A stretch of 64,000 nt of DNA from Mya arenaria (Eukaryota; Mollusca; Bivalvia; Myida; Myidae): the NCBI RefSeq assembly GCF_026914265.1, contig NC_069125.1, positions 23,796,966-23,860,965 on the forward strand. Direction: 5' to 3'. Position 1 is the first letter of the stretch; every line of letters starts with the position of its first letter. Under the pieces are notes generated by a model that searched no databases, was not told the origin of the DNA, and was given only the letters and a program-made list of their open reading frames with translations. The translations under genes were made by a program, and so were the position numbers. Positions 21,701-33,560 of the stretch are shown here, piece by piece.

Positions 21701-24657
21701 AACTTAACGACTTCACTGTAAGTCATAGCTGCTCATACATGTTGTTATACATCATGTTTATGCAGTAGTTCTAAGGTTCAATATTAAAAGAAATTTTAGG
21801 TGTGAAAGACAAGAATATATGTATATGAGGAGCTCTTGCATACATGGATGTTATAAATGTACAATCAAGTATGAATAAACCATCTGCAGTTTTTGTTAAT
21901 ACTGTTAGACAAGAAATATACTACATGTTATTTAAGTTATTTCAAAATATAATAGTACCTGGTTGCAGCCAAGGATTGTGTAGTTTCCTGCTCAGGCGAC
22001 CTTGATCTCTTCCTTGTTTTGCCAACATCATCCTCAGCTACATAAGGCACAATGTATTTTGAGTTAAACATCCGGTGATGACATTTCCATTATTATTCCA
22101 CATAAATCTCATTTATACTGGTCTTTCTATAAGTATCTATCACTTGTTATATATTAGCAGAATTTGGTGTTGAAGATTTCCAACTTTGACAAAAGACGTA
22201 AGAGAACATTACAAAGTTCTCCATACATTTCACAATCTTACAGCATAAATTGCATTGTTGTAACAGAAGTGTTGTGTCAAATGACTCATGACGATAACAA
22301 GTGAACTGGAAGTGGATGTCAAAGCTCGTCCATTTTCTCAGTGAAACAAGGGACGTACTCGTACCTTGACATATATTACAGTCAGAGTTTTGGGATCCTC
22401 TTCACTTGTGCAAATAAAAAATGTGTGTTAAGCTACGTATAAAATCTTTCACAGTTCACATGATTTGATCAACATCAAAGTTTCTGAAAACATTATTATC
22501 GGACAACCTCAAAGTTTTTACACCATGATACTAACACCATGGTTGATGATAACTTTTTATTTAAAAAACAAAAACAGATAAATTAAGAACTGCTTACTTA
22601 TAACTGGGTCGGAGGCGGACGTTGGAACTCCTACATAAATCATATTTATAATTATTTTATCAAACAAACACAATAGGTTTTACATCTTTTAGAAAATAAT
22701 GCTCAAAATAGACTTTTCCTGCAACACTCAAAATAATTGTCAAACAATAATAGGTAGCTCATAGAAATTGAGAATATACTGTACTAGATTCTAAGCTAAA
22801 TTTCCAGCACATGAAAACATCTATCGTCCTTCTATAATAGTGCGCTTAACAACTTATAAGACATCATGTCATAATTTGGTTCCCAACCTTTTGAAAATAT
22901 GTTATAACCTATGTAAGAATGTATTAGGTAAAATCTTAATGATTAAGAAAAGTTCACTAGCTACACGTACTGCACACATTCTTAATATTAAATTATGATT
23001 CTACATAACATGTTTTAACTTAATACATAAATTGTAACCAGCACTTCAATACACTTTCAAAGTCATCAATCCGTAACATACAAAACAGTTTTGAAAAAAA
23101 TAAAATAAAGTACAACAATACCTCCTTTCAGCTGCCGGATTTTTTCTTTTTTACTATTGAGAATGAGAGCAAACTGAAATAAATGGAGAGATCATAAAGT
23201 CAGTTTATTGTATACTACATGTAGAATAATCTTTTGAATTTCCATTGAACTGTCTATCAAAATCATTAATAATAAAGGCTGTGGGAATGTCAATAACAAA
23301 GTATAAATGCAAAGTAGACAATTATGAAATGATTAACTTGTACATATACACTGGAACTGCCACCTGCATGTACCTTTGAGTAAAGATCATTTTCCAGCTC
23401 TTCCTTGGCTACCACACACTTCTCTAGTCTCTGTAATACACGAGGGAGGACAATTAAAGCACTTAACTTTCAATTACTGCTTTGTGGTTTAGAAAAATTG
23501 CAACAAACACCTGCTGCTCTATTTTATACACCAGATATCTCTAAAACAATGAACAAAAGTGGTCAACCACAAAAGTTCACCAGATTGTAAATATTAACTG
23601 TTTTGCTTTTAAAATTTGTTTTAAGACTCTAAAAACGTCCAAAGGACACTTAAAAGTAGACCAGGATTCAGTACCTTGAGGGCATTCATCCTTTCCAGTG
23701 ACAGTCGTTCGTTGTCGGTCTCTAGTCTCTGTATGCGTGTCTTTAGCTCTTCCATGCCAGTGATGCAGTGAATGAAGATCTTTTTTATGAGAACAGCAGA
23801 ATCTGGTCGAGACTTCAGTCTTGCACTGCCAAGCTGGAACTATAACAAAACCAAGCCAGGTAAGCTCAAGAACATCAACTGATATTTTCTCAGGCACATA
23901 CATGTATAAAACAATGGAGATGATGTAGATCCTTCTTATACGATGCCAGTCTGGCCATGATTTAAACATTGCACTGCCAAGCTGGAACTGTATAGTATAC
24001 AGAATATGTTAAATATTAATAGTTCAACTTTTGTAAAAACAGTTTACCAGTTCAAATTAAGATTCAATAACATACATTTTACCAGAACAAACTGTCAAAG
24101 GCATCTATCTATTGATTTGAAATGTGATACTTTTGAGACACAGCTGCTTCATGAACACACCTTAAAGGTTACACTAGAAATGATTTTGTTTGGACATGAA
24201 AAAAAGATATCCATTTTTCTCTGCTTACAGTTATATCTTCCACATGTTTCTTCCAAGCAAATTCGACACCATTCTTGTCAGAGGTCAGCTGGTAGAGAAA
24301 CGAGTCTGTGTCTGAGACTGAGGTGAGGGCTTCAACTGTCTGCTTCACATACTTTTTGTAGTCCATCTTGAGTTTTGTGCTCAGGCTATCAAGGTCATCC
24401 TCTGACACTACAAGTAAGATAAAAATGATCAGAGTAAGCACGCACTTATTGAATCTTAAGATCTACAATCCCACTCGCCGTTTCAATCTTAAATATCAAC
24501 AATTCTAAGATTGATAGATACCTGTGCCACTCCACACTTTTCCATCATGGCAGATGGTGAGGTCAAAGCCATCCTGGCCCTCGTTCCTGAGCTTCGTCAA
24601 CAAAAAACATTCCTCCCCGTCCTTAGTCACCACTCGTGTAAACTCACAGCCTTCCAT
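15762..24657 (-). CDS. XRCC4, non-homologous end-joining scaffold, complete
   Basis: XRCC4 forms a homodimer that binds DNA ligase IV and XLF in double-strand-break repair. Coding exons (minus): 24657-24522, 24407-24229, 23839-23675, 23430-23374, 23173-23122, 22630-22598, 22037-21959, 21585-21555, 19940-19834, 18628-18539, 15855-15762. All are GT-AG, phases match, and the total is 1023 nt = 340 aa (human 336). Residues 1 to about 120 form the globular head (GFDLTICHDGKVWSGT, FAWKKHVEDIT, FQLGSARLK), followed by a coiled coil with the ligase IV-binding stretch (EKCVVAKEELENDL, FALILNSKKEKIRQLK, about 163-195). EEPDTDDEK at 236-244 matches the CK2 site at human Thr233 that recruits PNKP. Basic segments KTRKRSRS and RPRRQRGRPQKK (280-291) are probable nuclear signals; the second contains an AT-hook-like RGRP core. 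The acidic end DDEDLMDQL resembles the human C terminus. The ATG is in good context (GGCCATGG). The gene shares its promoter with TMEM167A. Confidence 0.95.
16556..18055 (+). repeat. Composite element with about 7.5 tandem units of 180 bp
   Basis: The left end is CAAGAGCTGTCACAGAGACA and the right end is a GACGCCGACGC...TAGTCGAGCTAAAAA block. In between, roughly 180-bp units repeat from about 16655 to 18000, each with TCTCAATGCAATAC, a GCTGAGATATT block, CTTAACCAGAATTTCTAAGT and an ATAATAAAGG block. Similar ends recur near 59586, and I recall such ends as common in bivalve genomes. The element fills the last intron of XRCC4. Noncoding. Confidence 0.75.
18838..19735 (-). repeat. 21-bp minisatellite, about 43 units
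   Basis: The unit on the plus strand is close to CCTGTCCTGAATGTTATCAT plus C. Because 21 is a multiple of three, several frames stay open on both strands (repeating DDNIQDR, ITFRTGM, PVLNVII), but these are repeat translations, not genes. It lies in the XRCC4 intron between the exons at 18628 and 19834. Variants containing GTCC and CCAATGTCCCG form higher-order blocks near 19030-19130. Confidence 0.9.
20190..20734 (-). repeat. 30-bp minisatellite derived from the XRCC4 exon 9 donor
   Basis: About 20 diverged units (plus-strand core AAATGACTGGCATGTACCCA then CCTTTTCATC) fill the XRCC4 intron after exon 9 and continue at 21486-21554 beyond a transposon. On the gene strand each unit reads GATGAAAAG, then GTGGGTA, then CATGCCAGTCATT. 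That is the end of exon 9 (GATGAAAAG, the codons for DEK), its donor GTGAGTAAA and the adjoining intron bases. Many units therefore keep a plausible decoy 5' splice site. Confidence 0.8.
20735..21485. mobile_element. 751-bp DNA transposon with CAGGGTTGTCAATAAG ends
   Basis: The inverted ends CAGGGTTGTCAATAAG (left) and CTTATTGACAACCCTG (right) match perfectly over 16 bp. The element interrupts the 30-bp minisatellite, so it is younger than the array. Flanks read TGCATATA and AATATACC; ATATA is shared, and an 8-bp duplication with one mismatch is possible if the end is placed two bases inward. The CAGGG start suggests hAT. No transposase frame is visible. Confidence 0.75.
23919..23987 (-). pseudogene. 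Decayed duplicate of XRCC4 exon 4
   Basis: Immediately upstream (gene sense) of the true exon 4 (23839-23675) a second acceptor (CTATACAG) is followed by 19 bases identical to the start of exon 4 and then a diverged stretch. It reads FQLGSAMFKSWPDWH-RIRRIYII against the true FQLGSARLKSRPDSAVLIKKIFIH. The similarity stops before the coiled-coil half. A possible donor GTATGT lies further on but would give an 86-nt exon that breaks the frame. I read it as a partial tandem exon duplication, now probably a pseudoexon. Confidence 0.75.
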
Positions 24658-25457
24658 GGCCGATACAGCCTAGAAATCACACAAGATGGTAAACAGTTTT
24701 TATTATATTTCACTAAATGAGCTGAAAAGGAATTTCAATGTAATGATCAAATACAGACAAAGTAAAACACAATCATTAAATTCATTGATTAAATGATGTG
24801 TAAATTAACATTGATTTTCTTTGCAGCATCATTATATCAGATTTTGGCACCGTTTTGATATGAACATGTATGGAATTGCTGTTCACAATCCTTAAGTTGG
24901 TTTTCAAATAGAAAATTCTAAAACGGTACAAATATGAAGATATCAAAATTCAACCAAATTTATCACTGTTGACTATGAACTGTAATCTTTGTCCTTGGGG
25001 TATGATATTGGTCCCTGATACTGTCAGTGAATAACAACCATGCCAAAGCTATACCCCATTTGTGATCTAACATTTTAATACATGATTTGTAAATTTACAC
25101 ATCATAAAACTTGTTAAGTTACATAGTATAGTACATGTATTATTTGGCCCTAACCTGAAATTATAACAATATAATTTCTAACCAAGGCAAACAATAAACA
25201 TGGATTAACATTTCACATAAACACCATATTGCAGATCAGCATGCAAAAATACTCTAAAACAAATTACGTTCACTATCTATGACATGCAAAACAATATTGC
25301 AAGTTCCTTTAGCCATTCACCATACACTACTGAGAAAAATATCCGTAGGATTATTTTGTCGAGGAGATACTTTACCGTCTGAAAAAAAATCGCTGAAAGT
25401 CCTACGTTCAGAGTTAAATTCATTCAAAACAAATATAAAGTAATGGATGGTACCCAC

Positions 25458-25560
25458 CTCTAGCAAACTGCAAGTTTTTAATGCAACTGCATTCCGTCCG
25501 AAAGACAAAACTTGCGAATTCCAACCGATCTGAGATTCTCCGCAGAGAGTCCAACTTGCG
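25458..25560 (-). other. Probable 5' UTR exon of XRCC4 with a 4-codon uORF
   Basis: On the minus strand a donor CTAGAG/GTGGGTAC ends a putative exon at 25458. The coding exon starts after an acceptor TTTCTAG at 24670 with only 12 nt of leader, so an upstream noncoding exon is expected. Within it ATG CAG TTG CAT TAA (25492-25478) forms a minimal upstream ORF. The 5' limit is a guess based on the neighbouring promoter. Confidence 0.55.
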
Positions 25561-25650
25561 CACCGCTAGTGTTTTTTTCTGACAGTTGATTGGTAGTTTT
25601 GCTGTGGCTTAACCAATCGATGAAGTCTTTGTAAACGGAGGAAGGCAGCA
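25561..25650. promoter_or_regulatory. Bidirectional promoter between XRCC4 and TMEM167A
   Basis: About 100 bp separate the divergent leaders. A CCAAT box on the minus strand (ATTGG, 25589-25593) and another on the plus strand (CCAAT, 25613-25617) face opposite ways, 24 bp apart, a common layout in NF-Y-driven divergent promoters. No TATA box is evident. The use of these boxes is inferred. Confidence 0.65.
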
Positions 25651-25659
25651 CACGTCAAA

Positions 25660-28634
25660 ATGGTAAAAGGAATAATGTATTTTTGTGTTTTAATCTTTAA
25701 AACGGAATTCAATAAGAATATTTTTGACATAATTCAAAGCATTAAAATGCCACATTTTTTTTATTAGCACAAAGTTGCGAATCATACTTATTTATTTCCA
25801 AAACTACCTCATCGAACTAGTGGAGTGATGTTTCGGATAATGATATTCGGACGAAAATGTTACGTTACTGGTTGCTTAAATGGTCATTATGGTGTATTTT
25901 TTCTCTATTTTTCAGTCTGCCATATTCAACTTCCAAAGCTTGCTGACAGTTGTTCTGTTGCTGATATGTACATGTGCCTACATCCGGTCCATAGCTCCAA
26001 GTCTGCTTGACAAAAACAAAGAAGGGTAACCAATTTTCTTGAGCTTTACAACAGCTACTCAATTATTTCATATTTGATGCAAGAAAGTATTGCATCACCG
26101 ATGGTGTTGATGGCCGAGCGATAAGTTTATTATAAGATAAAAGGGTCCCTATTGTTTGATTCCCACTCAAGAGCTTTATGGATCAAGTACTGGTAATCAG
26201 CAAGGGATGGTAAATCAAATAGTTCTAGATTGCATGTATATCCTTTTTATGTTAAGATGCAGAGCTTATGTTCATCATTCAATGTGATCAAATAAATCTT
26301 ACCTTTGTGGTGGTTGTCTTACCTTTGTTGTGGTTACCTGGGTAGCACAAAGGTATACACACTCTGACTTAAATTAAGAAGTTCTTATCCAATCATTTAC
26401 TTGACCAGTCAGATCTACATTTATGTACTCATTCCAAAGTTATATGCCTTAAATTGTCAAAATTGGACCATACTGACCTTATCTTGATCAGCTTATAATT
26501 ATCACCAGTGCAAAATACACTTATATCAGACAAGGTCTATAGCTGGCAAGTTAGCTTCAGGTATTGGGGTGTTATGAACCGTGACTAGTCAAAATGCTCT
26601 AATTGGATAGAAATGACTTTCTCATACCTAACTTGAGCACTGTGTTGCATAATATTTAAGTTCAAAAGAACAAAATTTAGCTAAATTCCCCAGATACTCT
26701 TAGAGTAATACATTGTTTGTTTTGCAAAACTAGCTGTTTCCTCTAAATGAGATTAAAAGTGGTACAATTTTGACTTAAATCAGTTGTAATGGTAGTATCT
26801 CATAATATATAACTTTGATATCCATTGTATGGTATTAAAAGTAAGATACTCTGTTGTTCTGGCCTTTTGGTTATGGGATTTATTAAAACACCTAATTTGT
26901 GGGTTACCCTATCTTTACTAGAGCATGTTTTTGTTATTAAAAACATTGATTCTCTTTTCAGTTTGCTTGGCATATTCTGGAAGTGTGCACGGATAGGCAA
27001 GTGAAACAATCCACAAGTTGGCATTGATATTAAATATGACATGATCTTAATTCTATTGCGCTAAATAGTAACCTTCCGTATCTTCTGCTCATAAATTATA
27101 AACAAGAAGGGAGAAAGAGAACTACTAATGGGGTGATACTATTTCCCGGTCCCAGATCATCCAGTCCCACCCTGTCTCTGTTTTCAGAATTTAATAATAG
27201 CTATTGGGGGTGATCGAGAAGGTGTGAATGACCGCAGGGGTTAATAGGATTACAAAAGATTACAGTTGATTAAAGTGCTAAGAAAACAAACATTATATAA
27301 GATTATAATTATTTCACCATCTGTTTCATATTTTATATCAATGAAACAAATAATAAATTAAGGCAAAAATAAAAACAACATATACACATGTTCTTAAAAT
27401 TAATGTCAGGAATAACAAGCACATAGTGTTGTTTTGTTCAATATTAAATTCAGTTATAATTATACTATTGGTGATATATCTACAAATAGGAACAATGCAT
27501 GAATATATGTTAATCAAATTTGTAAGTTAACACAGTACTTCGGGAATTCTAACAATTTTTTTTATCCTCTATTTTTATTTTTCGCATTTCATGTGAAATC
27601 TTTTTAGAAATAATACGATAATAACATATAACCAAATATAAAAGAATAATAATATATAAGGCATCAGATTTTTTCAACAGTTAAAGAATCATTGAAAAAT
27701 TCCAGTTGCCAAATAAAATATATTCCGTTAAAGTTGTGTTATAATGACTTCTTTAATTATCACAATATAATAATGAAAAAGAAATTCGAATTTATTCATT
27801 GTTAGCGAATAGCACCAACAATATAAACGAAAAATGGAGACATAATGTGTTCCTTACGTTACTCACTAGACTCATTTCTTTTATTATATCAAGGTTTAAC
27901 TTAAAGTTAAAGTTGACATCATATAATTTTTAAGGTGCAATTTTAAGTTACTGCATATTTAGCCGTCCTCAATATTTAATTTAAAAAAACCCCAAAAACA
28001 TGAGCATTTTTATTGTCATAGCATCTCTCTCTACACCTTTAACAAATTGCATAAATAGTTAACACATATAACAAATTGCATAAATTAAGACATGATGTTT
28101 ATATATTTAATCCCATTTCGTTACTTATAAAAGCAAATAAAATTGTCAAATTAGTTTAAACAAACATCGGCAGTACAATGCGTTGCCTGGGGCCATAAGT
28201 AAAGAACCGGGAGTTATGAGACCAGATTTTAGGAGGAAAGACTGGGAAATAGTAATGCCCCTTCGAATGTTTTAGCGATTGGTTTAATCATGTTGCTAAT
28301 GTTCAGGTTATCTAAATAGGCAATTAGAATTTAATATTGATTTTTGCATCGCTGCTTTAATAATGGGAACATACTGGTACATGCAACTTTTTTCTTGTGT
28401 TATTTAATTCATTTAAAACTTTCCAATATTGATGAGTTAAAATTACTACTTTTTAATTATCATTTTCAAACAAGACTTTAATATAATGTATCAAAATGTG
28501 TGTACTATTCATTATATTACAAAAAAGAGGTTTACCCGATATTTATATTTCTACTGTTTGCAGGTGAGAGGAAGAGTCCATATGTAGCAGTATGTTGTGT
28601 GGCCATGGCATTCAGCATCCTGTTCTGGTCCTAG
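25660..28634 (+). CDS. TMEM167A (Kish-A), early secretory pathway membrane protein, complete
   Basis: Four exons: 25660-25662 (only the ATG), 25916-26025, 26962-26996, 28564-28634; 219 nt, 72 aa, exactly the length of animal Kish-A. The protein opens [20 protein letters not shown], continues [14 protein letters not shown] and [20 protein letters not shown], and ends [10 protein letters not shown]. That is near-identical to the human protein as I recall it except at the last residues. The first membrane segment is about residues 8-25 and the second about 52-70. Drosophila kish is required for constitutive secretion, probably at the Golgi. Intron 3 begins GC rather than GT (ATAG/GCAAGTG), the optimal GC-AG donor. 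The only nearby GT would give a stop at once. XRCC4 lies head-to-head upstream. Confidence 0.95.
27130..28261. mobile_element. DNA element of about 1.13 kb in TMEM167A intron 3
   Basis: The ends are imperfect inverted repeats: GGGGTGATACTATTTCCCGG on the left and TGGGAAATAGTAATGCCCC on the right. The interior is AT-rich with no open frame of note, and no clear target duplication is seen. A non-autonomous DNA transposon is likely. The GC donor of this intron lies 133 bp upstream. Confidence 0.65.
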
Positions 28635-30745
28635 CAGACACCTAACATCCCACTATTCATTGTTTTTGGACCATGTCTTCACCGATTTTAGTGCTGGTAG
28701 GAAGAGTGTTTGAAGTCCATCCTTCAAGGGTTTGAATGGAAGGCCTTTTGTGACAAAAAACCTTAGTGTTGGAACATATGTATTAGAAGATTTTAAAGGA
28801 CCATTTTGTCACTCATTTGTAGTAGTACCAGCAGGAAAAGCTTTGATCCCTTTTCCTCGCAGGATCTGACAGATATTGAGAAATGTAAAAGATTACCATA
28901 ATGTAATATGGTCCATATAAGAGGCAGTTTCGTCAAGATTTCTAGTAGGACTTTTTAAACACATGAGAGACCTTTGAAATGATATTGATATTGGTTTTTC
29001 CATTTTTGTTTCAAAAATGTGCCTAGGATTCTGAATGCTGACAGTGAAAATAATAATGTGCTTGTGTTGCTGATGAAGCTCTCAAAGTTTTGGTGCTCTG
29101 GCACCAATATCATGAAAATAAGTCAATTCTCAAGCTAAATCTCAACTCATTTTACCACATAACTGCATGCATAGCTTGATAACATTTTTTATATGTTTTA
29201 AACTTTTTAACGCACATTCACTCATATATTATGATGCTTAAAAAGGGGTTAAATATCATATGAAAAAAAACAACCTTTAATACTGTTAAGAATTGTGCTT
29301 GAGTTCAATTTATGATTTTATGTTTAGTTTTTACTCTAATACAATTTTTGTTAAAACTACTTTTGTTGAAAAAATAGAGCAAACATTTGTGTGATATTGG
29401 GGCCAGATCTTGTATATTACTGATAAAGCTAATGAATAATATTACAGATGTGTTGATGAAGCATATATAAATGTGCTAATTGTCCTGTCAACTAGTACCT
29501 TGATGTTGTTGCTTCATTTATACAATGTACTTTTACCATGATCGAATAAGGGATATTGTACTAAGACCCAATAGTGTAATGCTGTTTACTTTTAGACAGG
29601 TATTTCCTAAACACATTAAGGTTTTGCTGTTTGGGGATTGAAAATGAAAATTCTATGATAAGGAAATGTTAACAAAATTCCACAAATCATTATTTTAAAG
29701 AAACAGCATTCTTTCCCGTGATCTTTGGCAAAGAAAATACATGTATTTACAATTTTGTTTTATGTGATGGGATTACTTTTTTTAAGAAAATGTTCACAAT
29801 TGTCATTCATTAATAATGTTTATGTAAGTGTATATACCTAAAACAACAACTTGTATTTCAATGGTCAGATGTTTGTTTTTATGTTTTTCTCTCAGATTAA
29901 TTGTAATTGTGTACTACACATTTTTGTTTCTATATTTTTTCATGAAAAAATTATCCATTTTTGGTTCCTACTTCAAAATGTACATGTTACACTATCGGTT
30001 AATCTACATCTGTCATTGGGTATCATAACAAATACATGTATATGTATTGTGTTATTTCAATTTGTGACATTTAGGCCTGTTGCATTATTTTTTACCAATA
30101 GCAAATATAGTAAAGTAATAATTTTGGAGTAAATGCAAGAAGTTACCACAATCTATACAGATTTTTACTTTTGATGCTTTTTAAACAAATTGTCTCTGAA
30201 TCAGCTGATTTTGACATCAATGGTTGATTCAGTCATAATCAGATAATTCACAAAAGATCAGGTCTCAATTATTTGGTAAACTACCACAAAATTCATTTTT
30301 CAAGTGTTTCTAATGCTTTCAGCTTTAAAACATCAGTTTTTGAACGTAAATATGATAAATTGTGATCTGATCTTTTGTCAGCAGTCTTATATCACTGGTT
30401 TCCAAAGATTCACGCAAAAATTGGCTCATTCAAATAAAAAATAAAACTGTTGAAAAAGCAATCAATCTGTGAGAGTGCAGCTTTTGTGTTGCTCGGAACC
30501 TGGCATTAGCTCCTGGATTTTATTGGGAACACTTTTTCATGTATAATTTAGATTAAATAAAGTAATGGTATATTTTAAAGTCTTAGAATATATCTTCTAT
30601 ACACTGCCTACTGTTCATGTTATGTTTGATCATGCCATACAACACTTCATTAGACTGTGTTATTTATTTTGTTAATAATTCATTTTGAACATTGATGGTT
30701 ATATCAATTTGTGTAATGGAAATAAAATGAAAACATAGAGCTTTT
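28635..30745 (+). other. Long 3' UTR of TMEM167A
   Basis: No coding signal follows the stop. AATAAA occurs at 30555-30560 and at 30721-30726, the latter followed within 20 nt by a T-rich stretch. The 3' UTR would be about 2.1 kb, long for a 72-aa protein. Short open frames such as 29828-30132 are AT-rich noise. Confidence 0.5.
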
Positions 30746-30824
30746 GTTTTTTTCGTTAACTTTTTTAACTGGCCTACATACAGGAATTATGTTGTTCGGC
30801 GACTTTGCTGTCAAACTTTTATTT

Positions 30825-31680
30825 TAGCTCTCTTACTTTACCAAACTTGGTCACAATGTTTATTGGCATTAAATCTGGACTTAGTTTGATCAACAGCCAG
30901 ATCACTTTTAAGTTTACAATCCCTTGAAGAGTCAAAATTTGACCAAATTCATTTCGTCTGCTTTCTAATCAGAGTATTTCTAATGACAACTTGACCAAAC
31001 CTGGCTACTACAATGCTTACAGATGTAATATCCTGTTTGATCAGCAGTGAGATTGCATGATTCCATAACCTTGACCAAGCAAGATTTGGTTTGTGCAAAT
31101 GGCCTAGCAAAGGCTTAACAACTAAATTTGAAATGTTTTGCTTTCAATTTACTATGCTTTTCTTGCATTATAGTGCAAAAAATAGATACAATCATCATAT
31201 TAAAGGGATAACTTCTCTTTATGGGGCCTAAAAACAGTTTTTTTTTTAAATGAATGAAAATATCGTTATTTGCTGTAACACATGAATTATTACCATTAAA
31301 TATGGTTTGACAAAAAAGGTTGCTCACAGCAGGCAACATATCCTATTCCCGAATTCTAGTTTAACAATGCAAGTTTTGGTGCACTACCATAGTTTGACAA
31401 GACACTGCAAAGCCAGTTTATTTCTGTATGCCTGTATGTAATTTTAAAATATGCGAACAGGTTGTCTCGTCAGTCAGTTCTCCTGTAATAGCATTTCTTA
31501 TCCAATCTTGAAATGTTAATAGGCATACTATCTATTCTGTAATGTAACAAGTTACTAACAACGCATTCCTGTTATGCAATCTTGACCAAATTTGGTGCTA
31601 GTGTTTATGGGCATTTAATATCTAACAAAAGATAACCAGAGTTGTTGCTCTTGAATCTGTCACAACAGATTGAAATCTAG
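30825..31680. repeat. Fragments of a dispersed bivalve-type repeat
   Basis: Blocks built around ACCAAACTTGGTCACAATG, TTTATTGGCATTAAAT and GATCAACAGCCAGAT recur with a period of about 165 bp (30835-31090) and again, more weakly, at 31560-31660. Noncoding and strongly diverged. The sequence between, 31090-31560, shows nothing I can name. Confidence 0.45.
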
Positions 31681-32080
31681 AAATTCTTTTCTTGCCCACG
31701 GGCGAAGATAAAATGCTCGTTTGGAACTCCTTTTTAATGGTCACCACATTGTAATTACCTCGTTGAAGACTGTCGTCTGTAGCATCGTGAAAATCTTGTC
31801 TTGTGGCAATATTTAGAACGCTAATTAGTTATTTCTCGCTTCAAATGTCACCATACAACAGTTTTCACGCACCTTTCAATAAATAATGCTTCACTCTCCT
31901 TAGAACTATTTGACTATTATCAAAATCTGAATCACTGCGCGCATATCCATGACAATCACGAATATCGCATTTCCATACACAATTATTTTCACTAAGCACA
32001 AAAGAGTTCCAGCAAAAATTACATTTTTACTTAATTTTGTTTAACTGAGGTTGGAGAAAAAGCATCTACCATAGCCGCTC

Positions 32081-32189
32081 GTGTAAGATAGGTTCATCCG
32101 ATCCTCGTGCAGGGTGTTTTGTGAAAACTCGGTAAACCTTGATTCCGCAATACACCCTACGCTTGGGTCAGAATGAACCTATCTTACAC
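32081..32189. mobile_element. 109-bp foldback MITE
   Basis: The arms GTGTAAGATAGGTTCAT (32081-32097) and its perfect reverse complement (32173-32189) span 17 bp. Inside, CAGGGTGT and ACACCCT form a second inverted pair. No coding capacity. Confidence 0.7.
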
Positions 32190-32431
32190 TCTTGGCCATG
32201 GAAGATACTTATAATCTTTTTTACTCTCCAACTTAAGCAACCTTTATCTATGATCACTATGTTTACTGGCATATTTAACATAAAGAAAACCTAATGTAAA
32301 AGACATCCCACAGTCATGGCCCTTTAATGACATTTTGTCGCCATTTTCTGTTCGATCCTTTACACAATTTTGAGTTTGACAACCAGCCAGATCTGAAGTA
32401 GACACTACGAAATAACAAAAATATGTTATGG

Positions 32432-33560
32432 CAGCATTTACAGTAAGTCTCATGGCAGCATTTGCATCTATAGAGTATGATTGTATCATCTGCACCAACT
32501 CTATGGCAATATTTGAACCCAGTCTTATGGTAGCATTTGGACCAGCTCTTTTGTAGCATTTGGACAAACTAGTATGGCATCATTTAGATTAGTTCTTATG
32601 GTAACATATGGACCAACTTTTATGGCATCATTTGGACAAACTCTTATGGCAGCAGTACATCTCATGGTAGCATTTGCACAGAGTACCTTAGTATCATTTG
32701 GACCAACTCTTATGGCAGCTTTGGACCAACTCTAATGGCAGAATTTACAGTACACTTCATGGTAGCATTTGCCCAGAGTATCTTGGTAGCATTTGGACCA
32801 AATCTATGGCAATATTTACACCAACTCTAATGGCAGCATTTACAGTACACCTCATGGTAGCATTTGCCCAGAGTATCTTGGTAGCATTTGGACCAAATCT
32901 ATGGCAGCTTTGGACCAACTCTAATGGCAGCATTTGGGCCAATTCTTATGGCAGCATTTGGACAAACTCTTATGGCAGCATTTGGACCAATTCTTAATGG
33001 CAGCATTTGGGCCAATTCTTATGGCAGCATTTGGACCAACTTTTATGGCAGCATTTGGACCAATTATTATGGCAGCATTCGGGCCAAGTCTTATGGTAGC
33101 ATTTGTACCAACTCTATGGCAATATTTGAATCGACTCTAATGGCATCATATGGGCTCTCATGTCAGCTTTGGACCAACTCTTATGGCAGCATTTGGACCA
33201 ATTCTTATGGCAGCATTTGGGCCAACTCATATGGTAGCATTTGTACCAACTCTATGGCAATATTTGAATCGACTCAAATGGCAGCATATGGGCTAACTCT
33301 CATGTCAGCTTTGGACCAACTCTTATGGGAACATTTGGACCAATTCTTATGGCAGCATTTGAACCAACTCTTATAGCAGCATTTGGACCAACTCTTATAG
33401 CAGCATTTGGACCAATTCTTACGGCAGCATTTAGATTATGCATCTTGGTAGCACTTGCAACAACTCTACGGCAATGTTTGGACCAACTTTATGGCATCAA
33501 TTACAAAAAGTCTTGTGGTAGCTTTTGCAAGTAGTCTCATGGCAGCATTTGCACCAAGTT
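32432..33560 (+). repeat. 24-bp minisatellite, about 45 units
   Basis: The unit is close to TTATGGCAGCATTTGGACCA plus ACTC. Since 24 is divisible by three, long frames stay open on both strands (repeating MAAFGPTL or SYGSIWTN on plus), but there is no start context or domain and I do not call a gene. Variant units (TACACTCATGGTAGCATTTG, CTATGGCAATATTTG) recur in the same order, for example around 32750-32880 and 33100-33300, which shows higher-order duplication. Confidence 0.9.

Noticed and set aside
32698..33376. A possible repetitive protein of 99-162 codons (SYGSIWTN or MAAFGPTL repeats)
   Set aside because: The 24-bp unit keeps several frames open by arithmetic alone; variant units break the pattern without selective constraint.
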